Assembly: GCA_001797035.1 (NCBI GenBank) | Contig: MGOE01000100.1 | Location: 1 to 7,691 of the forward strand | Direction of reading: 5' to 3' | Length of the DNA: 7,691 nucleotides | Origin: Chloroflexi bacterium RBG_16_72_14 | GTDB lineage: Bacteria > Chloroflexota > Limnocylindria > Limnocylindrales > CSP1-4 | Shown: in pieces, positions 1-5,078 of the stretch | Layout: each line of letters starts with the position of its first letter | How positions within the stretch are numbered: the stretch's first letter is position 1 | The notes under the pieces: generated by a model | The model's input: only the letters and a program-made list of their open reading frames with translations | What the model was told of the DNA's origin: nothing | The model's database searches: none | Position numbers and translations under genes: made by a program

Positions 1-306
1 CGCGTGGCGCTGGCCCCGGGACGCGCGAGACCCGGATGGTGGCACCGCAGCCTCGCGGGTGCAACCCGGTTGCGCGGGCCGGGCTTGGCTGGCCTGGTGC
101 CGATCCGCTTCTGCCTGCCGGTCCGGCCGGTACGGCCTCCTGAACTCAGGCCATGAGTCATCCGCGGGACGATCGCGCAGCCAACCATGCCGAAACGCCC
201 CGTACAGCCAGGTTACCTGCAGGAGAGCCGCAGATCTGATGCGCCCCGTGAGTTCCGGTCCGCCACGCGAAAGCCGCCGCGAAGCCGCCCCTGCTACAAC
301 CCTCCG
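1..306. other. Non-coding leader region, no convincing gene
   Basis: I see no supported gene here. The frames that cross it lack recognisable protein motifs and look like GC-bias shadows. Small structures visible are a 7-bp hairpin at 59-75 (GTGCAAC / GTTGCGC, one G-T wobble, loop CCG), a 5-bp inverted repeat GGCCT...AGGCC at 134-152, and one copy of a 20-bp direct repeat at 72-91 that recurs at 1143-1162. A weak TACAAC box (295-300) lies 6 nt before the ATG at 307 and could be the -10 element of a leaderless promoter for the next gene. An upstream in-frame ATG at 187 would extend that gene by 40 residues, but the added sequence is Arg/Pro-rich and unlike a folded domain, so I treat 187-306 as non-coding. 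Confidence 0.5.
72..91 (+). repeat. 20-bp direct repeat, copy 1
   Basis: The sequence GCGCGGGCCGGGCTTGGCTG occurs here and again, base for base, at 1143-1162. The two copies bracket most of the XRE/nuclease-like gene. This copy lies in non-coding DNA and its first bases overlap the right arm of the small hairpin at 59-75. The identity does not extend beyond 20 bp on either side. Function unknown. Confidence 0.6.
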
Positions 307-1194
307 ATGGCTCCCCTCGCGCGCATCCGACTGCAGGCTGGATCGCTGCCTGGCGCGATCGGCGCCCTCGTGCGCGACACCCGGCTCGAGATCGGCTGGT
401 CGCAGGACGAGCTCGCCGTGAGGACGGGCACCTCGCAGACGAAGATCTGGCGGATCGAGCACGGCGACCCGAGCGCGCTCGATCTGGCCATGGTCGACGG
501 CGTCCTGTCCGCCCTCGGCCTGCGGACGACGCTCGAGGTCGAGGGCCGGCATCTCGCCGACCGGGCCGACCAGCGAGACCCCGTCCACGCTGCGCTCGCG
601 GGCGCCGTGGCCGGCCGGCTCAAGCGATGCGGTTGGGATGTGGCGAGCGAGGTCCCGACCGGCCGTAGCTCGCCGACCGGGTGGATTGACCTGGTTGGCT
701 ACCGCTCGCGCGATGCCGCCCTCGCAATCATCGAGCTCAAGGCCGACCTGCCCGACATCGGCGGCCTGCAGCGTCAGGTGACCTGGTACGAGCGCGAGGC
801 CCCGTTCGCGGCCCGCCGCCTGGGCTGGCTGCCGGCGACCGCGGCCGTCATCGTCGTGTGCCTCAACACGGCGGCGGTCACTCAGCAACTGCGCGAGCAT
901 CGCGGGCTGCTCGCGGCCGCCTTCCCCGGCGACGCCTCCGCCGTGTCCGCGTGGCTGCGCGATCCCGCCGCTCCGCCCCCGCCGGCTCGGACGCTCGTGG
1001 TCACGGACCTGGCACCACGCCGGGGCCTCGCCCTCGCGCCGGCCGGACTCCATGGCCGGGCCGCCGCCCCCACGTATCGCGACTACGCCGAGGTCGCTGG
1101 CGTGCTCGCCGCCAGGCGCCCGGCCGAGCGGCAGGGTCGGGCGCGCGGGCCGGGCTTGGCTGCCCCGCGGCGTCGCGTTGAACAGGCCCCTTGA
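307..1194 (+). CDS. XRE-family helix-turn-helix protein fused to a PD-(D/E)xK nuclease-like domain
   Basis: This predicted 295-aa cytoplasmic DNA-binding protein has an N-terminal XRE/Cro-type helix-turn-helix at about residues 14-75 (LVRDTRLEIGWSQDELA, then TGTSQTKIWRIEHG, the usual recognition-helix pattern). The second half (about 90-200) has the signature of a restriction-endonuclease-like fold: GWIDL with Asp128, a strand carrying Glu143-Leu-Lys145 (IIELKAD), then a helix with Gln157 and Tyr161, ending in an RRLGW motif. Actinobacterial and Chloroflexota HTH proteins of this kind typically carry a G-x-IDLL...VVE-x-K stretch in the same place, so the architecture is a recurring family; whether members cut DNA is not established to my knowledge. 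The C-terminal roughly 75 residues are Pro/Ala/Arg-rich and probably disordered. I chose the ATG at 307 because the conserved part starts right after it; there is no Shine-Dalgarno sequence. It could be a transcription regulator with a degenerate nuclease domain or a toxin/defence-type nuclease. No antitoxin or methylase partner is visible. Confidence 0.85.
   Translation: MAPLARIRLQAGSLPGAIGALVRDTRLEIGWSQDELAVRTGTSQTKIWRIEHGDPSALDLAMVDGVLSALGLRTTLEVEGRHLADRADQRDPVHAALAGAVAGRLKRCGWDVASEVPTGRSSPTGWIDLVGYRSRDAALAIIELKADLPDIGGLQRQVTWYEREAPFAARRLGWLPATAAVIVVCLNTAAVTQQLREHRGLLAAAFPGDASAVSAWLRDPAAPPPPARTLVVTDLAPRRGLALAPAGLHGRAAAPTYRDYAEVAGVLAARRPAERQGRARGPGLAAPRRRVEQAP
1143..1162 (+). repeat. 20-bp direct repeat, copy 2
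   Basis: Exact second copy of the repeat at 72-91, here inside the 3' end of the XRE/nuclease-like gene, where it encodes part of the low-complexity Arg/Gly/Pro tail. The gene's last 10 codons follow it. The placement at both edges of one gene would fit a past insertion, duplication or recombination event, but a chance match in GC-rich DNA is also possible. Confidence 0.6.
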
Positions 1195-1231
1195 CGATGC
1201 GGCGCATGCTGGCGCAAACCCGCGGCGGCCC

Positions 1232-1247
1232 AGCGGGGCGTCCCGCT
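1232..1247 (+). terminator. GC hairpin after the XRE/nuclease-like gene, possible terminator
   Basis: A perfect 6-bp stem AGCGGG / CCCGCT with a 4-nt loop GCGT begins 38 nt downstream of the stop codon at 1194. There is no T-tract, so it would be a non-canonical (I-shaped) terminator of the kind proposed for high-GC bacteria. The 124-bp spacer 1195-1318 otherwise holds only the hairpin at 1273-1303 and the ribosome-binding site of the next gene. Confidence 0.35.
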
Positions 1248-1272
1248 CCCTCCCGCGCCCCGCCCGGAGGTG

Positions 1273-1303
1273 GGCCGGCGACGCCCTGGAGCGGGCGCCG
1301 GCC
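1273..1303 (+). promoter_or_regulatory. GC hairpin directly abutting the ribosome-binding site of the GVxG-repeat gene
   Basis: GGCCGGCG (1273-1280) and CGCCGGCC (1296-1303) form a perfect 8-bp inverted repeat; the inner GCCC and GGGC can extend the stem past a 3-nt bulge, leaving a 6-nt loop. The stem ends at the base before the Shine-Dalgarno-like GGGAGG (1304-1309), which lies 9 nt before the TTG start at 1319. It could affect translation initiation or be a second terminator element for the upstream gene. This is a reading of the sequence only. Confidence 0.3.
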
Positions 1304-1318
1304 GGGAGGGCTTGACCG

Positions 1319-2119
1319 TTGGCTGTCGACGCCGCCACCCCGCGATCCCGTCGCGCCCTGCTCGCGGCCGGTGCCGGCGCCATCGCCGCAACGGCGATCG
1401 AGGCGCTTGGCCACCCGGCACCGGTCCGCGCCGAGGGCGAGACGATGGTCGTCGGCGGCGAGTACGCGACGGCGACGTCGCGGACCCGGCTCGTGAATGT
1501 CACCAACGGCGAGGACGTGTTCCGCGCGGAGAGCAGCTCGGGTGTCGCCGTCTACGGCGTGAGCGCCAACCACGTGGGCGTCCGGGGGGATTCGAACAAC
1601 TTCATCGGGGTCCGGGGGGTCGCACTCTCCGGCACCGGCGTGCGGGGTGACTGCGACGGTGGCATCGGCGTGCTCGGCGACGCGTCCGGCGGCAGCGGAT
1701 CCGGGGTCGAGGGCCACAGCGGCAACGGCATGGGCGTCTACGGCCAGAGCCAGAACGGCCAGGCCGTCCGCGGGACCAGCCTCGCGGCTGACCTGCCGGC
1801 GGTCATCGGGTTGTCCGTCAACTCCAATACCGGCGTCGCCGGGTGGAGCGGCAGCAGCACCGACCCGACCACCCCGGCGAAGACCGGCGTGTACGGCATC
1901 GCGAACCAGGACACGTCGGCCGTCGGGGTCAAGGGCGAGTCGACGGTCGGCACCGGTGTCGTGGGCGTGACCGACGGCGACCTCACCAGCGGCGTGTTCG
2001 GCGGAGCGAACGCCACCAGCGGCACGGCCAACGGTGTGTTCGGAGCGTCCAATGCCGATGGCGGCAACGGCGTCCGGGGTTGGGCCACGTCCCCGACCGG
2101 CACCACCTCCGGTGTGTAG
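1319..2119 (+). pseudogene. Exported GVxG-repeat protein, N-terminal part, stopped by a frameshift
   Basis: This is the first 266 residues of a predicted secreted protein. It starts at TTG 1319: an in-frame stop at 1313-1315 excludes an earlier start, and GGGAGG at 1304-1309 gives good spacing. Residues 9-38 look like a twin-arginine export signal (Ser10-Arg11-Arg12-Ala-Leu-Leu, a hydrophobic Ala/Gly/Ile stretch, and a VRA cleavage-type site near residue 38). From about residue 75 the chain is a series of short repeats with a GVxG core (GVYG, GVRG, GVLG, GVKG, GVFG), Gly/Ser/Asn-rich, as in bacterial surface proteins presumed to form beta-solenoid or fibrous structures. Reading ends at TAG 2117-2119, but the same repeat pattern resumes at once in the frame one base earlier. 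Supplying one base after position 2118 (GTG TAx GGC with a pyrimidine) restores GVYG and gives a single 467-residue protein ending at 2721. The gene is therefore either truly broken or carries a sequencing error. Confidence 0.75.
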
Positions 2120-2412
2120 GCCTTGCCGGCAGCCCTGACGGCTACGGGGTCACCGGCGTGAACGCCGCGGAGAGCGGTGGCGCGGGCGTGGCCGGCTTCG
2201 CGCAGAGCACCGCCGGCGAGTCGGCGGGGGTCCTCGGCCAGGCGTCGAGCCCGGAGGGGTTCGGGGTCCTCGGTGACACGCTCGCCATCGAGACGACCGC
2301 CCGCGCGCTCGTGGCGCACGCGCCGGCCGGAACGGGCGTGCTGGGCTGGGCGGGCACCGGGGCTCACCCGGCGGGTCGGCCGGGCACGGGTGTCTACGGT
2401 TACAGCGCCGCC
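1541..2412 (+). repeat. Degenerate GVxG-coding repeat array
   Basis: About eighteen GVxG-type motifs are encoded in this interval, most spaced by 8 to 25 residues. The DNA repeats are degenerate (GGCGTC/GGTGTG followed by TAC/CGG/TTC and GGC), so this is an old protein repeat rather than a recent tandem expansion. The phase of the repeat is kept across the frameshift at about 2118, which is the main evidence that both halves were one gene. Confidence 0.7.
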
Positions 2413-2721
2413 GGCACCGGCGGCCAGTTCACCTCCTCCACCGGGAACGCGCTGCGCGTGTCCGGCAAGGCGCGCTTCAACCGGGCCGGCAAGGTGTCGG
2501 TGCCCAGGAACCGGAACTACGTCGACGTCACCGTGCCGGGCGGGCTCGCCTCCAACACCATCGTCAATGCGACGATCCAGATGTACCGCTCGGGCGTGGC
2601 GGTGGCCGGCGTGCGCCACAACTACCCGACGGCGGGCAGGATCCGGATCTACCTCACCAAGGTCCCCTCGACCACGTCGTCCACGCCGGTGGCCTGGTTC
2701 GCGACGGAGTACGGGAGCTAG
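2119..2721 (+). pseudogene. Exported GVxG-repeat protein, C-terminal part, downstream of the frameshift
   Basis: About 200 residues continue the protein of 1319-2119 in the frame shifted by one base. The first part (2119 to about 2412) carries more GVxG repeats (YGVTGVN, AGVAGFA, AGVLGQA, FGVLGDT, TGVLGWA, TGVYGYS). The last roughly 95 residues form a distinct end domain that begins near GNALRVSGKARFNRAG, continues with a V-rich beta-like stretch (VDVTVPGGLASNTIVNATIQ) and finishes PVAWFATEYGS. An end domain of this style (a GKA/VxF-x-RAG segment, a VxVTV strand, and a V-A-W/Y-F close) is familiar from other GVxG-repeat proteins of high-GC bacteria, where its role is unknown. There is no good ribosome-binding site at the break. 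The nearest in-frame GTG is at 2158, so independent translation seems unlikely. No wall-anchor motif or C-terminal membrane helix is seen. Confidence 0.7.
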
Positions 2722-2740
2722 CCGGCGACCGGTCGGCGGC
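2721..2740. terminator. Palindrome between convergent genes, possible bidirectional terminator
   Basis: The 20 bases beginning at the last base of the repeat-protein stop codon form an inverted repeat: arms GCCGGCGA and TCGGCGGC around CCGG, with one mismatch (position 5 of the stem). The gap between the two convergent stop codons is only 28 bp (2722-2749), and this palindrome fills most of it, so it is well placed to end transcription from both sides. There is no T-run; a G7 run follows it. Confidence 0.4.
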
Positions 2741-2749
2741 CGGGGGGGC

Positions 2750-4006
2750 CTACCCTGCGGCGACCTCGCGCAGGGCCGCCTCGAACGCGTCGACCATGGT
2801 CGCGATCTCGGCCTCCGTGATCACGAACGCGGGCGATACCTGGAGGGCTCGGCCGCGCAGCGACCGGGTCAGGACGCCATGGCGGCGGGCCGCCGTGACC
2901 ACTGCCTCGACGACCGCCGGCCCGCCCGCGAGCGCCGCGTTCGACAGCTCCACGGCGGCCGTCAGCCCCACCGTCCGCACCTCGCCCACGAGGGGCGCCG
3001 ACGCCAGCCGCCTCATCTCGCTCTCCAGCACCGGTTCGAGCGCCAGCACCCGCCCCAGGAGGTCCTCGCGCTCGAGGATGTCGAGGTTCGCCATCGCCGC
3101 CGCGCAGGCCGTCGCGTGGCCCGAGTACGTGTAGCCGTGACGGAACACCGCGCCCGGGATCGGCTCGTCCCAGAACGGAGAGCGGACGCGGACGCCGGCG
3201 ATGACCCCGCCCAGCGGCACGTACCCCGACGACACGCCCTTCGCGAACGTGACCAGGTCCGGCGCCAGGCCGAACCGCGTGCTCCCCCACCACTCGCCCG
3301 TCCGCCCGAAGCCGGTGATGACCTCGTCGGCGACGAACAGGACGTCGTGTCGGGCGCACAGCTCGCCGACCCCGGCGAAGTAGCCGGCCTCGGGCGGGAT
3401 CACGCCACCGGCGCCGATGACGGGCTCCGCGAAGAAGGCCGCGATCTCGCTGGAGCGCTGCTCGAACAGCCGGGCCAGGGTATCCAGGTCGTGCGCGCCG
3501 ACGTTGACGACATCGTCCACGAGCGGCCCGTAGCCCGCCTTGTTGAGCGGGATGCCCGCCAGCGACGTCCCGAACGCGGCCATCCCGTGGTAGCTGTGCT
3601 CGCGCGAGACGATGACCTGCTTCTCCGGCCGGCCGACGACGTCCCAGTAGCGACGGGCGAGCTTGGCGGCCGTGTCGATCGCCTCCGAGCCGCCGGAGGT
3701 GAAGAACACCACCGCGTCCTCGACGGGCGCCAGGGCGGCGATCCGGGCGGCCAGCCGGACGGTCGGCTCCGTCGTGTAGGGCCCGAACGACGAGTACGCG
3801 GCGAGCCCCCGCAGCTGGGCGGCCACCGCGTCCGCGATCTCGGCCCGCCCGAAGCCCACGTTGCAGTACCACAGGGCGGCGGTCGAGTCGAGGTAGCGCG
3901 TGCCATCGATGCCGGTCACCCACACGCCCTCGCCGTCGCGAAGCACGAGCTCGGCGTCCTTGACCGCGTGCATGTCCGCGAACCCGTGCCACAACGATGT
4001 CGTCAT
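2750..4006 (-). CDS. Class III PLP-dependent aminotransferase (omega-transaminase type)
   Basis: A complete 418-aa fold-type I, class III aminotransferase, normal length for the family. It should move an amino group from an amine or omega-amino acid to a keto acid (often pyruvate) in the cytoplasm using pyridoxal phosphate. Visible landmarks in order: LWYCNVGFG near residue 45-53 (substrate-entry region), SGGSEA at 104-109 (phosphate binding), SYHG at 138-141 (His/Tyr stacking on the cofactor), EPVIGAGG at 194-201, VADEVITGFGRTG with Asp227 (pyridine nitrogen), TFAKG with Lys256 (Schiff-base lysine), GYTYSGHATACAAA at 291-304, and a LRGRALQVSP segment with arginines near 381-386 that could bind a carboxylate. 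All key residues are present, so it should be active. The exact substrate (beta-alanine, taurine, putrescine, GABA or other) cannot be read from sequence. The ATG at 4006 overlaps the stop of the upstream MetE-like gene by 4 bp (ATGA), and a G-rich stretch (GGGGGA) 5 nt upstream can serve as ribosome-binding site. It is the last gene of the operon. Confidence 0.92.
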   Translation of the reverse strand: MTTSLWHGFADMHAVKDAELVLRDGEGVWVTGIDGTRYLDSTAALWYCNVGFGRAEIADAVAAQLRGLAAYSSFGPYTTEPTVRLAARIAALAPVEDAVVFFTSGGSEAIDTAAKLARRYWDVVGRPEKQVIVSREHSYHGMAAFGTSLAGIPLNKAGYGPLVDDVVNVGAHDLDTLARLFEQRSSEIAAFFAEPVIGAGGVIPPEAGYFAGVGELCARHDVLFVADEVITGFGRTGEWWGSTRFGLAPDLVTFAKGVSSGYVPLGGVIAGVRVRSPFWDEPIPGAVFRHGYTYSGHATACAAAMANLDILEREDLLGRVLALEPVLESEMRRLASAPLVGEVRTVGLTAAVELSNAALAGGPAVVEAVVTAARRHGVLTRSLRGRALQVSPAFVITEAEIATMVDAFEAALREVAAG

Positions 4007-5076
4007 GCGGTTCCCCCGGGCGGGCCCGGCTTGGGTCCGTCCGCCTCCGGTCGGCCCGCCGTCGGCCGACTCGGCCTCGGCCGATCCGGCTTCGGCCGGT
4101 TGAAGGTCCGCGGGTCGAGGCCCGCCTCGATCGCCTGCGCCGGCGTCATCGCCGCCAGCCGGGTCCCCCGCCCCAGCTCGCGCACCAGCGCGCGGGCGGT
4201 GGCCGGGCTCACGTCATGCAGCGATCTTGCGTTCGAGAGGCCAACTCGTGACGGCCCTCGCGCCGCGGTGGACGCCGCGTAGCCGGCCGCCCACACGAGC
4301 AGCGGCGCCTGGTCCTCGGTCGGGGACTCCACGACCCGGAGCGCCCCGCACACGATCCCCCGGTCGCCGGGCGTCGCGCGGACCAAGTACCAGTTGTCGG
4401 GGCCGTCGATCAGGTCGAACAGGAACGAGCGGTACGGGGTGCCGAGGATCGCGTCGGGACCGGCACGGTGCGCGGACCCGCCCGACACGACGAGCGTGGC
4501 GTGGGCGTCGGGCGCGAGCGCGAGGAGCCGCCGCTGGGCGTCCGCGAACAGGGCGCGCTCGGCCTCGTCCTCGCCGACGTCCACGGCCCGCGGCTCCTCC
4601 ACGAGGATCACGGGACAGCCCGCGTCGGCGAGCGCGCGCACCTCGTGGGCGAGCGCGTCCGCGAGGGCCAGCGTCCGATCCGCACGCGCCGCGTCGGCCA
4701 CCTCCTGGGCGGCCCCGCCGGCGGCGTGCCAGCCCATCGAGTAGGGTCCGGGCACGGCCTGGGCCACGGCCCGGTCGGTGAGCGACGCGGTCGCCTGCCA
4801 CGCCTCGAGGAGTGGGTGCCGTCCGCCGGTGGACAAGTCGTCCACGAACGCGGTCACCACCGCCATCGCCATGTCGGGCCAGCGCACCTGCCCGTCGGTC
4901 ACGAGCTCCACGCCGGCGTCGACCTGGACGGCCACGATGTCGGCGACCAGCCGCTCGACCGCCTCCCTGAGGGCGGCCCCATCGGCCCTGCCGGCGGCCA
5001 CGTCGGCCTCGAGCACGGCGATGTCGACGCCGTCCGGCGAGACGCGCGGCCACGCGCCGTGCACGACCGCGAACAC
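4003..5076 (-). CDS. MetE C-terminal-like (cobalamin-independent methionine synthase family) barrel protein lacking the usual zinc ligands
   Basis: A 357-aa protein related to the C-terminal catalytic barrel of cobalamin-independent methionine synthase (UROD/MetE-like superfamily). Family signs: QVDAGVELVTDGQVRW at about 51-66, VPGPYSM at 108-114, LADAGCPVILVEEP at 149-162, FLFDLIDGPDNW around 218-229, and a late VGLSNARS segment at 278-285. MetE binds zinc through a His-x-Cys pair, a Glu and a late Cys. Here the region expected to hold His-x-Cys reads TLVVSGGSAH and the late Cys position reads RVGLSNARS, so I find no metal-binding cysteines. The only cysteines are 154 and 243. It may be a non-methyltransferase relative, and I do not assign a substrate. 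The GTG at 5076 is chosen as start because GGAG lies 6 nt upstream and it follows the rhomboid stop by 2 bp; the same open frame continues antisense-like into the rhomboid gene and is not coding there. The tail (about 326-357) is Pro/Arg/Lys-rich, from a degenerate DNA repeat. The stop overlaps the aminotransferase start. Confidence 0.85.
   Translation of the reverse strand: MFAVVHGAWPRVSPDGVDIAVLEADVAAGRADGAALREAVERLVADIVAVQVDAGVELVTDGQVRWPDMAMAVVTAFVDDLSTGGRHPLLEAWQATASLTDRAVAQAVPGPYSMGWHAAGGAAQEVADAARADRTLALADALAHEVRALADAGCPVILVEEPRAVDVGEDEAERALFADAQRRLLALAPDAHATLVVSGGSAHRAGPDAILGTPYRSFLFDLIDGPDNWYLVRATPGDRGIVCGALRVVESPTEDQAPLLVWAAGYAASTAARGPSRVGLSNARSLHDVSPATARALVRELGRGTRLAAMTPAQAIEAGLDPRTFNRPKPDRPRPSRPTAGRPEADGPKPGPPGGTA
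4048..4101. repeat. Degenerate CGGCC-rich short tandem repeat
   Basis: The motif TCGGCC and close variants recur six times in about 54 bp (TCGGCC, TCGGCC, TCGGCC, TCGGCC, TCCGGC, TCGGCC). On the minus strand it encodes the proline/arginine/lysine-rich tail of the MetE-like protein (residues about 326-342). Such repeats are prone to slippage, and the tail is probably a late, variable addition to the domain. Confidence 0.5.
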
Positions 5077-5078
5077 GG

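Noticed and set aside
51..120. Possible tRNA or small RNA from stacked hairpins near the left edge
   Set aside because: No cloverleaf, no TTCGA-type T-loop and no acceptor stem could be formed. Only short GC-rich hairpins are present.
187..306. ATG at 187 as the start of the XRE/nuclease-like gene
   Set aside because: The extra 40 residues are Arg/Pro/Ser-rich without structure, and the conserved HTH region starts shortly after the ATG at 307.
2105..2125. Programmed -1 ribosomal frameshift signal
   Set aside because: The bases before the TAG (GGTGTG) are not a slippery heptamer and re-pairing of the P-site codon in -1 would be poor. A single-base deletion explains the data better, though it is not excluded.
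1738..2619. 293-aa minus-strand frame open across the frameshift in the repeat gene
   Set aside because: It is antisense to the GVxG repeats, and its own composition (Arg/Pro/Ala/His mix, TP-rich strings) reflects the complement of Gly/Val codons. It has no start context or motif.
2177..4282. 701-aa plus-strand open frame opposite the aminotransferase
   Set aside because: It is extremely Arg/Pro-rich, has no recognisable motif and lies antisense to a clearly real aminotransferase and in the wrong frame of the repeat gene. It is a GC-bias shadow.
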